64,000 nucleotides of DNA from Peromyscus leucopus (taxonomy: Eukaryota > Chordata > Mammalia > Rodentia > Cricetidae), in contig NC_051084.1 of NCBI RefSeq assembly GCF_004664715.2, positions 59,577,334 through 59,641,333 on the forward strand. The letters are read 5' to 3'. Each line of letters opens with the position of its first letter. Position 1 is the first letter of the stretch. Position numbers and translations under genes: made by a program. Under the pieces are notes generated by a model. That model was not told where the DNA came from, searched no databases, and saw only the letters and a program-made list of their open reading frames with translations. Shown one piece after another: positions 1 to 11,427 of this stretch.

Positions 1-133
1 TGATAATTTATATTAAGTGGCTGAAAGTGTCTTGAATATTTAAAAATTTAGTCTCACAAACTGGCATGATGTAGTTCCAACACACGTCTGCTTAGCTGAA
101 AGACAGCTGAGGTGCTTAGAAAATACATAGGCA

Positions 134-283
134 GGTCTGGGAGGCGTCTCAGTGATTAAAGCACTTGACACAGAAGCATCAATTATGAGGACCCAAGTTC
201 AGGTCATTAAACCCTATATAAATCCCTGCCATGCAGGGCAGTCCATCTGCAAGGACAGGGATGAGAAGGCAGAGGCAGGACCA

Positions 284-314
<31 letters not shown>

Positions 315-372
315 TACTCAGCAAGCTGGCTAGGGAGAGTAACTGTACTGGACAGCTCTGATTCAGTCAAGA
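134..372 (+). repeat. B4-type SINE, 5' part (split by L1)
   Basis: The start is tRNA-like ('gtctcagtgattaaagcac', then 'gaggacccaagttcaggtc'). It continues through a 'gagaaggcagaggcagga' block and an 'agcaagctggctaggga' block, in the order of the B4/RSINE1 consensus. It stops near 372, just after 'cagtcaagagacc', where L1 sequence begins. The missing 3' part ('tgcctcaccactgaataaggtgg') reappears at 2586-2735. An internal CA expansion at 284-316 is not part of the usual B4 body. Confidence 0.65.
284..316. repeat. (CA)n microsatellite
   Basis: About 15 nearly pure CA dinucleotides sit inside the B4 SINE. They give rise to spurious His-Thr and Val-Cys open frames on the two strands. Confidence 0.95.
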
Positions 373-375
373 GAC

Positions 376-1157
376 CCCTCTTGTTTGTTTCCAGGTTCTG
401 GCTATTACAAATAAAGCCATTATGATTATAGTTGAGCAAGTGTGCTTGTGGTATGACTCAAAATCCTGTGGGTTATATTCCCAGGAGTGGTATAGCTGGG
501 TCTTGAGGTAGATCAATTTCCGATTTTCTGCAAAACTGCTACATTGACTTCCAAAGTGACTGTGCAAGTTTGCACTCCCACCAGCAGTGGAGGAGTGTTC
601 TCCTTTGTCCATATCCTCTCCAACATAAGCTGTCAGCAGTGTTTTTGATCTTAGCCATTCTTACAGGAGTAAGGTGAAATCTCAGAGTAATTTTGATTTG
701 CATTTCCCTGATGGCTAAGAATGTTGAACATTTCTTTTTAAGTGTATCTTGGCTATTTGAAATTCTTCTGTTGAAATGTCTCTGTTTAGATCTGTAACCC
801 ATTTTTTTTTAATTATATTATTTGGTTTTTTGGTATCTAGCTTCTTGAGCTCTTTTGGAGATAATCCTTCTGTCAGACATGGGGTTGGTGAAGATTTTTT
901 TTCCCATTCTGTAGGCTGCCCTTTGTCCCATTGATGATGTCCTTTGCCTAACAGAAACTTTTCAGCTTCATGAGGTCCCATTTACTACTTGTTGATCTCA
1001 GAGTCTATGCTACTGGTGTTCTATTCAGAAAGTTCTCTCCTGTGCCAATGCATTCAAGGATATTTCCCACTTTCTCTTCTGTCAGTTTCAATATAACTGG
1101 ATTTACATTGAGGGCTTTGACCCACTTGGGCCTGAGTTTGTGCAGGGTGATAGATAT
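376..1157 (-). mobile_element. L1 ORF2 C-terminal fragment, inverted 5' part
   Basis: The minus strand encodes pieces of the L1 ORF2 C-terminal region in order: 'KLRPKWVKALNVNP' near 1130, 'ENFLNRTPVA', 'QPTEWEKK', 'KELKKLDTKKPNN', then 'HCWWECKLAQSLWK' near 555 and 'ALFVIARTWKQ' near 385. Reading requires several frame changes, so it is dead. The reading order ends at about 376, at the ORF2 position where the plus-strand part at 1158 resumes. The two segments are therefore one L1 whose 5' part was inverted on insertion (twin priming). Confidence 0.85.
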
Positions 1158-2577
1158 GCCAAAGAATGGATGAAGAAAATAAATATGGAACATTTATACA
1201 ATGGAGTACTACTCAGCTGTTAAAAACAATGACATCATGAAATTTGAAGGCAAATAGATGGAACTGGAAAAAAGAATCATCCTGAGTGAGATAGCCCAGA
1301 CCCAGAAAGACAAACATGATATGCACTCACTCATAAGTGGATATTGGCTGCAAAGTAAAGGTTAGCCATGCTACAATCCACAGACCCAGAGAGGCTAGGT
1401 AACATGGAGGGCCCGGGGGGCACATGGATCTCCCTGGGATGTGGAAATAGAAGAGATTGAGTATGTGGTCTTGTAGAGGTAGAGATGAGAACATGACAGA
1501 TTGGGCTGGAGAGTAGATGGAGGGGAGAAGACTGAAAGAGATGATTGGAAAGAAGGGTGCATTTCAGGGTCAGACAGAAAACTGGTGCAAGGGAAACTCC
1601 CAGGAATTTATAAGGATGACTCCAACTAAGACTCCTAGCAATGGTGGATGAGTAGCTTGAGCTGGTCATCTCCTCTGACCAGTCAAGACTTCTAGTGGAG
1701 GGATTGGAATGCCAGTCCATTCACACAATCTTTGACCTACAGTCTGTCCTGCCTATGCAGGGTGGTGGTTGTAGGGGGTGGCCTAGAGATTGTGGGAGTA
1801 GCCAACCAATGAGTAGCCCAGCCTCAGACCCAAACCACCAGGTTTGAGTGAGCCCCCTTCTGACACCACCTGGAGTGCTAGAACCCAGAGGCTGGATGGC
1901 CCAGAAACCTAGGATAGAACCAAATATGGTTGGAGACGAAAAGTCAACATATTGATGTCTAATGGTATTCTACTATACTCATAGATTGGTGACTACCCCA
2001 ATTGTCATCAGAAAGCCTTCATCCAGTAACTTAGGGAAATAGAAGCAGAGGTTCACAGCCAACCACTGGGCCAGGCTCAGGGAATCTTGCTGAATAGAGG
2101 GAGGAGAGATTGTATGAACCAGGGAGGGGGGTCAAGGACATCACAAGGAGACCCACAGAAACAACTAACCTGGGCTCATCGGAACTCACAGATTCTGGAC
2201 TCACAGCCAGGGAGCCTGCATGGGATCTAACTAGGCCCTCTACATATCTATGACAGTTATGTAGCTTGGTCTACTTGTGGGACTCCTAACAATGGGAGCA
2301 CTGGCCTGTTCCTAATGCTTTGGCTGGCTCTTGGGAAGCTATTCCTCATACTGGGTTGTCTTGCCCAGCCTATATATAAGGGGAGTAGCTTAGTCCTATC
2401 TCAACTTGATGTACCATGCTTTGTTGATACCCATGGGAGTTCTGCCCCTTTCTCAACAGAAACAGAGGAGGAGTGGATTGGGTTAGGGGGAGGTGGGAAG
2501 GGGGAATGGGAGGAGAGGAGAGAGAGGAAACTGTGGTCAGTATGTAAAATAAATGAATAAATTTAATTAATTAAAAG
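1158..2577 (+). mobile_element. L1 ORF2 end plus 3' UTR, sense part
   Basis: From 1158 the plus strand resumes the ORF2 tail: 'gaatggatgaagaaaa', 'acaatggagtactactcagc', 'cactcataagtggatattgg'. About 1.2 kb of rodent L1 3' UTR follows, including 'gacctacagtctgtcctgcc' and a G-rich tract near 2465-2530. It ends in an A-rich stretch near 2545-2577. The element is defective, with no 5' UTR, no ORF1 and only the end of ORF2. It is a single insertion together with 376-1157. Confidence 0.85.
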
Positions 2578-2585
2578 AGAGAGAG

Positions 2586-2735
2586 AGATTGCCTCACCAC
2601 TGAATAAGGTGGGGAAGAGTAAGTCAACATCATTTCTGGGCTTCCACTGTCATGTAAAGACAATGCCTACATACATGTGAACAAAAGTATATGCACATGC
2701 ATACATCACACATACAAATGTGAAAGAAAAAAAAA
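2586..2735 (+). repeat. B4-type SINE, 3' part
   Basis: 'gcctcaccactgaataaggt' followed by a degraded 'tcaacatca...ggcttccac' and a CA/TG-rich tail matches the 3' third of B4. It continues exactly where the B4 fragment at 134-372 stops, so the two are one SINE opened by the L1. Confidence 0.6.
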
Positions 2736-2813
2736 TCTAGGTAAAGTTCCTGCTCCAGGAAGATAAGATCACCAGAATAATGTTTAGTTTATAGTTAAAA
2801 GTATGCTATGTTG

Positions 2814-2992
2814 GCTGGGCAGTGGTGGCCCACACTGTTAATCCCGGCATTTGGGAGACAAAGTCAAGGGGAATCTCAGTGAGTTCAAGGTCAGCCTGGT
2901 CTACAAATAAAGTTCCAAGACAGCCAGGACTGTTGCACAAAGAAACCCTGTGTCAAAAAACCAACCAACCGACCAAACAAACAAACACAAAA
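2814..2992 (+). repeat. B1 SINE with 12-bp target duplication
   Basis: This is a full-length B1 (7SL-derived): 'ggctgggcagtggtggc', 'ttaatcccggcatttggg', 'gttcaaggtcagcctggtct', then an AACC/AAAC-rich tail. The perfect 12-bp direct repeat 'tatgctatgttg' flanks it at 2802-2813 and 2993-3004, which marks a well-preserved LINE-mediated insertion. Confidence 0.93.
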
Positions 2993-3004
2993 TATGCTAT
3001 GTTG

Positions 3005-4834
3005 TGAAAATGATCTGCAAGTTTTACTGTGAAGCCAGAAGGTTCAGAACAGTTTGCAGGTGAAGCTGTTCCCGGGGACTCGGTTTCTGCTTCTGTAAAG
3101 TCAGCAAGCAACCTAACATGCATGACATACCCACTGCACACATCAAACTCAGCAATGCATAACATCTGGAGAGCAATGCTTCGTGGACAGAGCTGGCACT
3201 GCGTTGGAGAGTGACATGGCTAGGAAGCTGTCGAAGCTATTCAAAGCTGTCGTATCTAAAGGAAAACGTTCCTGCCACTTACTTTGTACTAACCCACCCC
3301 CCCCACCTCCCTGACTCGATTCTATACTCCCTCTTCTATCCCTGCAGCTCACCCCTGAAGCTCTAAGAACATCTTCCAGTCTCCTTCTTACAGTGTTTGA
3401 ACACACTTATTTTGGAAGAAACAAGATATAAACAAATCTCTCCACATTTGTGTTCTAACGCTTCTCAAACTGTTTTCCTGGTAGAACCACCCCCCATTAA
3501 AATGTCGCAAAAACCTGTATTTGCTATTTAAATTAATCTTTCAATCTGATTTGGTATGAATTTTTTTGAGATTTATATTCTAACCTTAGGATAAGTGAGA
3601 ACACGCCCAGTGTCACAGGAACTAGGCACAGGAATTAGGATGGGGAGTTTGAGCTAAGCATTAGTAAACAGGCACAGGCAGGACTGAGCGCTTAGCTATA
3701 GCACTCAGTGGGGCTGAGCTGAGCCTAGCATGTGCCTTCAGTGACCATGCCAAAGAGGATCTAAAGTAACTTCCCTCTTCCATGAAGCCCTGTGTGAGTG
3801 GCTTGGGAATGTGGCACATGAGAAAGAGAAAGGTGAAAGAAACTAGTAGAATCTTTCCCACCCCCCTCTGGAGTTTCCTGAGCAGTTAAGGCAATTACAC
3901 ACAACTACCTGTACTCCAAACCTGATGGTAAGAGAGCCTGTCCTTCAGCAGTCAGACAGGAAGGTAGGAAATGCTAGTCCTTCTACTGTCAAGGGACTTG
4001 AAGCAGGAAGACCTTGCAGGTCTGCAAACGGTGAGAACATCAAAGACGTATAATGGTCTCAGGGACAGTGGAGATGGCTTGTCAGCCTCCTAGATCATTG
4101 ACAGACAAGTGGAGTTTCTGGATGGGATTGTGCTGTAGGTTGATGGATCGGTTGAGCCCAGCAGTGCATACTTTATTGTTTTTACTCATTGCCTTGGAAT
4201 GGGTTCCCCTAGATCTTTAAGCACTTGGCCAATGTTAACATGTTTGTTCCTTTCTGGTATAAGACAATGGAGTCAACTCCAGAATAATTCATATCTAAAT
4301 TTATTTGTTATTGCTGTTTTTGAGCTCAAGGTTGGCCTGCACATTGGAATAGCAGTAAGGATGGGCATGGTTTAAACGTCAACCTTCTTCTTTTTTTCCT
4401 ATGCACTATGCTACTTGGCTGCTTCCTCTGATTCAAAGAGGGAGACGCAGGAAAGAGGAAAGGGGAAAAGGAAATGGACAGGAGGAATGCCTTTTTATTT
4501 ACCCAGTCAGCCTGTGATTTCTCCTCTACACAGGCATATCATAGAAGGCAGGTACACATGAGTTCTCAAAAGAAGCCACCCAGGTCTCTTTCCTACTGTC
4601 CTCATCCCCCGTATGAGTGACATTCTCTTGCTGGACACTTGGTCTTCTGCCTTACGTAACAAACACATCTTGGCTTTTTTCCACTACAGTCTTCTCCCCT
4701 TCACAAAGCACTGTCCATGGGTCATTCTAGGTGCCTTGAGGCAAGTTAAATGCTGTGGTTCTAGTCATGTGATAGCAGATAAAATCAGACAGCAGTCTCT
4801 ATGGACTCTTAAGTTGGTTAGTGTTCTTAAATTA
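3005..4834. other. Unassigned non-repetitive stretch
   Basis: I see no gene and no repeat family I can name. There is a C-rich run at 3293-3306 and a purine-rich run near 4430-4480. Open frames are short (92 codons at most) and show no recognisable motif. Confidence 0.5.
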
Positions 4835-5060
4835 ATGTACAAAATAATTGGCTTCATTTCAGCATTTTCATACATTCCTTGTTCCTGCTGATCCTCCCCC
4901 TGTCCCCAACCCCTTCTCATCCCATACTCCCGCTTCCACTTGTGTTCTGTTACACTCCACCACCTCCTTTCTCCCTCTCATGGCTCTCATTCTAATCTCA
5001 TGATATACACCCTCATCTTTCTACCCCCTTACAAATGTGTACATATGCAAAAATTTAACA
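4835..5060 (-). mobile_element. Probable L1 3'-end fragment
   Basis: 'attggcttcatttcagcatt', 'catacattccttg' and a long pyrimidine-rich run (4885-4985) resemble the antisense of a rodent L1 3' UTR with its polypurine tract. No ORF2 is attached. The assignment rests on composition and short matches only. Confidence 0.4.
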
Positions 5061-5834
5061 TGTAATATTAATATTCCTGGGCACAACCACAAGCTTAAGT
5101 TCTCCCAGTATTCCTCTTGCTTCACTCCCAAATAGTTTACGAGAACATTCCAATTTCTGCAGCTCATCAGTGATTCCGATAGGTTGGGTGAGTCAAGGAT
5201 GTCTTCTCATGTGCAAGATATGAGAAGGAAGCTTGAATACAGGATTATCTGAAAATAAAAAATAAAACTGAAAATCATTTGAAAATTCTAACCAGAAATT
5301 GATAAAGCATTTTTTTTTATGAAAAACTATTTTGTTGGTCTAAGCTCTAAATAATTGCTACAGTTCTTTTTCCGTATTAATTATACATGGTAGGCTTCAA
5401 ATTAGCATATTGTAATTACTTCTCCTTCAGCAAACATCCCATTCTATGAGAACACTAGTTCGGAGGGCTTCAGAATATACAGTTACCCCCTGGCAGACAC
5501 AGATTTCTTTTTGAGAATAGCTTCATGGTAGTCTGTAATGGCAGGGACTCATTACAAGCATGGTTTGTATCTGTCTCCAATGTGATACTGTATATTCTTG
5601 ATTTAAATAGTAAATTGAAATAAACAATGACAGAACCATGATCAAAATGGCAAAAGAGCAGAGTTGAAACTGCTTCAATTGTGTGACTCACTGGGATTTT
5701 AGTCTGTGTTTAAAATTTAAAACAGTGAAACAGACAGAAACCGAAAGCACGCATTTTAATGGTTCATAGGTGTCACAGCTGGGTAGGACTATTAATTGCT
5801 TTTGTCTTTTGGAAGCTTACATAGTACCTTCTGG
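5061..5834. other. Unassigned stretch
   Basis: AT-rich sequence without a recognisable gene or repeat. A 73-codon minus-strand frame at 5470-5691 shows no known motif and is treated as chance. Confidence 0.45.
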
Positions 5835-6790
5835 TACTATGGAACCTAGGCCACAGGAAGGAGACTTTCAAGTTAAATGACTCCAAGGCAATGTAGCTAT
5901 GAAGCTGCGATAGATGGTGGTGGTAGCGGCAGTTGTCTAAGTGGACTTAAGTCCACTCAACAGTAGCGGAATTATGTCTGGTACTAGAAACCTAGCCAAC
6001 TACTGAGGCCCAGTGATGTCATAGACCTTAGAAGAGAATTCACTAAGGCTACTTGGACAAACCAGAATAACTCCTTAACCACATTCCAAATGTTATCCTT
6101 ATACCCAAAGATAAGTGTAGCTATTGCCCCTCATCAAAGAAGCTTCTCCCTCTGGAGCAAATAGAAACCATTGTAGAAAATCAAAAGTGGACACAAAGCA
6201 AAGATCAATGGAATTGTGGGGAGCACATCTCCAATGTATACACCTACACCACAGTTCCTGCATCGTGGCTCAGGGAACATTGGTGGCAGGGGTGTGTGGG
6301 GGCAGGGTAGGGCAGAAATACTGTAAGAGCCAGGGCATTAGGAAGTCTGTTGTGAGATTGTCTTCCATAGAAATGGTTGCATAAACAAGACATGAACAAT
6401 GGCAGTACCAATAGCCATACATGCAAATGTGGAAAGGGAAAAATCTCATGGGGTCCCAATGTCTAGACAAAGAACCATAGGCAATTAATAGTCATTGAGA
6501 GAAGGAGGATTAGCCTATCCAGGGATGAGCACACTGGCTGATTATCCAATGCAAAGTAGTCTGCCTTGAAATCATATATACACAACAAAAATGGACTCAG
6601 CAGGTTGTACTTACATACTTATACATATACATAACAATAATAATAAAAAGAAAAAGCCGTCAATTTGAGGGTGAGGGACATGGGAAGAGTTGGAGGAAGG
6701 GAAACTGGGAGGGCTAGAGTGAGGAAAGGGAAGGAGGAAGTGATGTAATTGTATAATTATATTTTAATTAAAAATGTTAAAAAAGAAAGT
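5835..6790 (+). mobile_element. L1 3' UTR fragment
   Basis: Diagnostic blocks of a rodent L1 3' UTR occur in order: 'atggaacctaggccacagga', 'caatgtagctatgaagc', 'ggtactagaaacctagccaa', 'ataagtgtagctattgcccc', 'cacagttcctgcatcgtggc', 'ttagcctatccaggga', 'tggactcagcaggttgta'. It ends in a G-rich stretch (6665-6745) and 'attataattttaatt'-like AT-rich sequence. No coding part is present, so it is 5'-truncated. Confidence 0.8.
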
Positions 6791-6852
6791 ACACAATTTC
6801 CCTCATTCATCAAATACTTTAAAAACTTTAATAACTGTATTAAAATTCTATA

Positions 6853-6965
6853 ATTTGGTTTGGGAGATGCTCAGTGGTTAAAACGCTTCTGCACAAGTAT
6901 AAAGAGTTAGAATCCCCAGAACCTAAATAAATGCCACATGGGCGTGTTGACCATGATAAACAGCA
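6853..6965 (+). repeat. B4/RSINE1-type SINE fragment, 5' part
   Basis: 'tttgggagatgctcagtggt', 'agagttagaatccccagaac' and 'aatgccacatgggcgtg' match the tRNA-derived front half of B4-like SINEs. The B1-like and 3' parts are not recognisable. Confidence 0.5.
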
Positions 6966-7344
6966 AACCAAAGGGAGTCAGCACTCACAGAAAGGCCTGT
7001 CATCTTGTTGAAGATGTTCCATAGATATTCTAGGCCAAAGAGAAAACCAAACCTCCGACTGTCTTGTTTAGGAGAGGGAACAAGCAGCCACTAAGAGGCT
7101 TATGGATTACAACTCTATTCTACTGGTGTTCTTGATTTATGATGTACTGGAAAGGGACAAGGCTTAGTTCAATGTTATAGATACTCCCTAGTGTCCTATA
7201 TACACCACAAAGAAGGCCATTCATTCTGGTGGCTTTGTGTCCATAAAAGTCAGCATGAAGGTGACATTCAAGAATGACTTATTTCCCACATAGTCCCTAA
7301 AGCACTGTGTTCAGTTCCAATGAGCATTCACCAAATCTGACAAG
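6966..7344. other. Unassigned stretch
   Basis: No gene or repeat recognised. Confidence 0.4.
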
Positions 7345-7570
7345 CAATGTTTTAAATATTATTTATTTTTCATTTTATGTGTATGTGTGGGAGAGTCTGC
7401 ATGGGTCTATGTGTACTCCTTACATGCAGGAGTCTAAAGAGGAAAACCCTGGGTCCCCTGGAATTAGTGTTACAAGTTGTTTGTGAGCTACTATTTGAAT
7501 ACTAGGAACCTCACTCAGGCCATCTTCAAGAGTTACAAAATGATTCTAACTGCTGTACTATCTCCCTATT
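7345..7570 (-). repeat. B3/B2-group SINE
   Basis: The antisense reads 'tttatgtgtatgtgtggg', 'catgcaggagtctaaagagg', 'tcccctggaattagtgttac', 'gtttgtgagctactatttga', 'ctaggaacctcactcaggcc', ending at 'ctgctgtactatctccc'. This is the tail-to-head order of a tRNA-derived B2/B3 SINE. It is clearly diverged. Confidence 0.7.
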
Positions 7571-7880
7571 CCCCATACAATGTATTTTAATATTTTATAC
7601 TTTCTTGTTAAATGACTCTCATTCTCTGTTTGAACTCAAATGCCAGTTCATCTGTTAAACATTCTATAAAACCCCTAAATTATCTACATTTTTATCTGCC
7701 TACTCATGACATCCTGATTCCATTTTATGTCATTTTTTTATTTAACTTTGAATTATAATTGATTGTTTTCACAGCTGTTATCCTCACCAAACTTTAAACT
7801 CTTCGGAGTTAGAGTTCTTGTCCTATGCACTTTCATACTTTCTCTTAATGTCTTTAAAAAAAATACATTTTAAAAACTAC
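7571..7880. other. Unassigned AT-rich stretch
   Basis: AT-rich sequence with no recognisable feature. Confidence 0.4.
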
Positions 7881-8287
7881 TCCAGTGTGGTTGTGGAGAC
7901 ATAGCTCAACCAGTAAAATGGTTGTCTTGCAATTATAGAAACCTGAGTTTGATGGCCAGAACCCATGTGAAAACAAACAGACAAGAGCTGTGAGTGGTGG
8001 TCTACATTATAATCCCAGTGCTGGGAATCAGGGACCAGTGGATCAGGCTTGCTTGCCAGCCTGCCTATCCTACTTGGTGAATTTAAGGCAAGTGAGAGAC
8101 CTCTTTTCAAAAAAAAAATGAGAAATTTAATTTCAAAGTCGTCATCTGGCCTTCATATCCACGCACAAACATGCACACATGAACTTGCCCACTCATGTGT
8201 ACCCAAACACAAATGGGCACACATACCCAAATGCATACACTCACACACACATACACACACACACACACATACATATACACACATTAA
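7881..8287 (+). repeat. B4-type SINE with CA tail
   Basis: It has a tRNA-like head ('gtggagacatagctcaacca', 'cctgagtttgatggccagaa'), a B1-like middle ('gagtggtggtctacattata', 'atcccagtgctggg', 'cagcctgcctatcctacttg') and a tail with 'ctggccttcatatccacgca' running into CA repeats. The order is that of full-length B4. Confidence 0.75.
8232..8283. repeat. (CA)n microsatellite
   Basis: A slightly interrupted CA tract at the 3' end of the B4 SINE, including 'cacacacatacacaca' segments. Confidence 0.9.
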
Positions 8288-8554
8288 TTTTCCCCATTAG
8301 TTATCAATAATATATTCAAGAAGTAGTTTGAGGGAATGACAAAATAATGACTGTTGACTGGTGGTACTACTAATAATAAATAGTAGTAATAAGTAAACAC
8401 TAATTTTCTGAAAAAACTTTTTAATAAATATTATAGTAATTTTACTTATAATACACAAAATAAATTTTAATAATGAAAACAATTTAGAAAGTTTTTGCCT
8501 AACTTCAAAGGTTCAAGGTGTACGAGACACCTGAATGGAGCAATTGGATAACAA

Positions 8555-8960
8555 AGGTGTCTTAGTCCATGATACTATAACAGGATACCTGAGACTAGAT
8601 AATTTATGAAGAATAGAAAGTAATCTTTCTCAAAGCCCTGGAGAGTGAGAAGTCCAAGACCAAGGCATTAACATCCTGCTACTATATAACATGGTCAATA
8701 GCAGCACCGCACGGATGAGTGGGGTGGGGTGGGGGGAAGGGAGTAGGGGGTGGGGAGTAGGGTGTGGAGGGTGGGGTATAACTATGACAACCAATCTATG
8801 CTCACACTAATGCCTTTTTATCCATTTCTGAAAGTTGTACTGAGCCATCGATTACTTCCCACCAAGTTCCCTTTCCAAACACCACTGCCATAGGGATCTA
8901 GTTGCCAGCACACATGCTTTGGGAGACACACTCAAGTCACACCAGAGAGATTTCTTTTCT
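8555..8960 (-). mobile_element. ERVL-MaLR (MLT1-like) LTR fragment
   Basis: 'gtcttagtccatgatact', 'aacaggatacctgagacta', 'gataatttatgaa' and 'gaagtccaagaccaaggc' read as the antisense of an MLT1/MST-type LTR end. 'attacttcccaccaagtt' fits further in. A G-rich tract (8717-8778) interrupts it. This is an old, diverged element without internal genes. Confidence 0.5.
8717..8778 (+). repeat. G-rich tract, quadruplex-capable
   Basis: About 62 nt with at least eight runs of three to six G separated by one to four bases (repeats of 'ggggt', 'gtaggg', 'gtgggg'). It fits the G3+N1-7 quadruplex pattern and lies inside a MaLR-like repeat. Confidence 0.85.
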
Positions 8961-9284
8961 AGTGAATCTCAGGAATTGACTTAATTAAATCTATGTACAG
9001 ACCAAAGGTCAAGAGTCCTCCAATGACATTGTCACACAGAGGTCTCAACCAGGAGTCAGAATCAGAATACAGCTTGAGTTTCCAAGTTGGGACAAGGAGA
9101 TTGGGGAGTAGAGGAGAATCAACCCGAGAAAAAGCTGACACAAGCCTGAGCTCAGAGTGAGTGGGTGGGGCAGAGGCAATGTGGTTCAGCCTTACAGAAC
9201 TGTCATTGGCAGTGGAACAGAGGCGTCATTAGGACAGTAACTGCTCAGGGCTTTGAGGTCTGTGGATTATACAAGTGTCTCCAT

Positions 9285-9321
9285 TTGCTTTAGCTGCCAT
9301 GTTTTGTTTTCTTTTTCTTTT

Positions 9322-9393
<72 letters not shown>

Positions 9394-9550
9394 GTTTTTT
9401 GAGACAGAGTTTCTCTGTGTAGCTTTGAGTCTTTCCTGGAACTCACTCTGTAGCCCAGGCTGGCCCCGAACTCACAGAGATCTGCCTGGCTCTGCCTCCC
9501 GAGTGCTGGGATTAAAGGTGTGTGCCACCAGCGCCTAGCTTGCTTTAGCT
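9285..9550 (-). repeat. B1 SINE with very long A-tail
   Basis: The B1 body is at 9401-9536 ('gagacagagtttctctgtgt', 'agctttgagtctttcctgg', 'gtgctgggattaaaggtg'). Its tail on the minus strand is a T/C-interrupted run followed by 69 uninterrupted T at 9324-9392. The flanking direct repeat 'ttgctttagct' is at 9285-9295 and 9540-9550. The long pure tail and good body suggest a recent insertion. Confidence 0.93.
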
Positions 9551-9961
9551 ACCTTTATCTTTCCTTTAAAGGTTATAATCTACAAACCGCTGTGTATATG
9601 ATACAGATACATGCATATTCTACCTCACTGTCTCCTCACTTGACTGAATGTGTTTTAGATAATCAGTCTTCACTACAGTTATGGAGAACCATAACAACCA
9701 GGTAAAGGTTCATATTCTCAAGATGAGAAATAATTATTTAATTGATAAAGAAATTACTTAAAATATTGATATTGTAAATAATTTTTATTTTATTTCACCA
9801 AAGGTATTTTGTTTTGCTTTTATAACATTTTAGTTTACAGAGCTTCACCAGAGGACACAAAGAAATTCTCAGAGTAAAATTTAAACATAATATGAGACAA
9901 TATATTTAATGCAACAGATTGGAAACTGTTGAAGCAATTGAATATCCTTTCAGTCCAGGAT
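9551..9961. other. Unassigned AT-rich stretch
   Basis: No gene or repeat recognised. Confidence 0.4.
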
Positions 9962-10165
9962 CTGAGCCACAAGTTGGCTCAGCAGGTAAAGACACTTGCT
10001 GCCAGGCCCAATGACTTCAGTTTAGTTCCCACATGGGACCCACATGATGGAAGTAAAACAAAGAACTAACTATCTAAAGTAGTGGTTCTGTGGCCACCAC
10101 ATGCATACTGTAGTTGCTGTACACATACATTCTAACTTAATAAATAGAATTATTTAAAGTTTTAA
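9962..10165 (+). repeat. B3-type SINE
   Basis: 'ttggctcagcaggtaaagac', 'acttgctgccaggcc', 'gttcccacatgggaccca', 'atgatggaag' and a final 'taataaatagaatta' follow the B3 order. Confidence 0.75.
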
Positions 10166-11427
10166 AATCCAAAATCAAATTTTACTTCCTAAATGAAGCT
10201 TTTCCATTTCTTAGTCAGAATCTCTCATAACAATAATTAGGAAGGAATTTGAATTATTAAAATAACTGGTCGAAGTATATTTCCTTTTTTAAAAAAACTT
10301 TCTTATTATGAATTTTTTATTCATTCTGTATGCTATAAAAGCAACTATGTACAACTTCAAAAACAATGCACCATGTAAGTTTTTCTGCAGTAATAAAACA
10401 ATAAAATTGTGTTCTTCAGCATGATCCATCATGTCTAAACACACCAGTATAGTTGGTTCCAGCTTGTGCTGTACACTTATATCCAGTGCTACACTTGAAG
10501 CCTCACTCATAGTGTGACATACATCTTTTTTTTTTCCAGAAAAAAACTGGAATCTGATAAGGAAGTACTGATTTTTTTTTTTTTAAGAAAAATGTGAGCC
10601 TTAAAACAGGCTTTTTTTTTTTAATATCAAGGATGGTAAAATGTGAGAAAGTCAGTTGACCATTCCTGGATGTGGTTCCTTGTCAGCGACAACCTAAGAA
10701 CCTACTTCACATAGTCTCTGTGAAAATGGGAAAGATCACATATAGGAAGCTATATGTATAGTTACACATGTTGTAACTATATCTACCAGTGAATGGCAGA
10801 CCAGCAAAGCTTTGCTTGCTTAGTTTTCACTTTTGGAAAGCATGCTAGGGAAGTCTACTCTTTTTCTTGTGATTTTCAGAAGAAAAGGATGAAAAACACT
10901 AAAGAATGATATGAAATGTGTAAGTCACAAAGGGGCATGTATTATAGTCTATCATGGATTATTTTGATATGGGAAGAGCTATGTGTAGATCTAAAGGCTC
11001 TAGGTGAGACCTTGTAGCTTCAGGTGGTACAGCATATAAATATATGGCTTGTTCACTGGGTGGTAAGGACTGGGTTGGGAGAATGAACAACACAGGCGGG
11101 TATTGTTGACATTAGGTTGATTTTAACCTGAACTAGTTCTATTTCTGTGGGGCATTTCTTCTCATGACCTTACATACTTTTATGCATTATACCGCATGTA
11201 ACGTGATGTGTCTTAACCACTTAGCTTCCACTCTTCACTATATAGTTGGTGCCTAAAGAAGGCAAGGTTTAGTTGAGGAAAACACAAATCTTCATGGACT
11301 TAAGTATGAACTGAAGTATGGGGTCCTAACACCTTCACTGTAGTCTGTAGGAAGATTTTACATTCTTCTTTTGAAAACAACAACATAACCAAAAACCTTA
11401 AATTAACATACATAGTACTGTTTCCTT
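10166..11427. other. Unassigned stretch
   Basis: No gene or repeat I can name. A 73-codon minus-strand frame (10289-10510) ends close to an 'aataaa' signal and an A-run, which could be a decayed retrocopy 3' end, but no protein is recognisable. Short T- and A-runs occur at 10527-10623. Confidence 0.4.

Noticed and set aside
1331..1720. 129-codon minus-strand frame
   Set aside because: It lies antisense to the L1 3' UTR, a known repeat.
5940..5957. Perfect 18-bp palindrome 'agtggacttaagtccact'
   Set aside because: It lies in an L1 3' UTR block whose consensus is nearly palindromic. A point change suffices to explain it.
9275..9538. Poly-Phe open frame
   Set aside because: It is the T69 tail plus antisense B1 sequence.
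10289..10510. 73-codon minus frame next to 'aataaa' and an A-run, as a possible processed pseudogene
   Set aside because: No protein is recognised and the A-run is short and interrupted, so the support is too weak for a feature.
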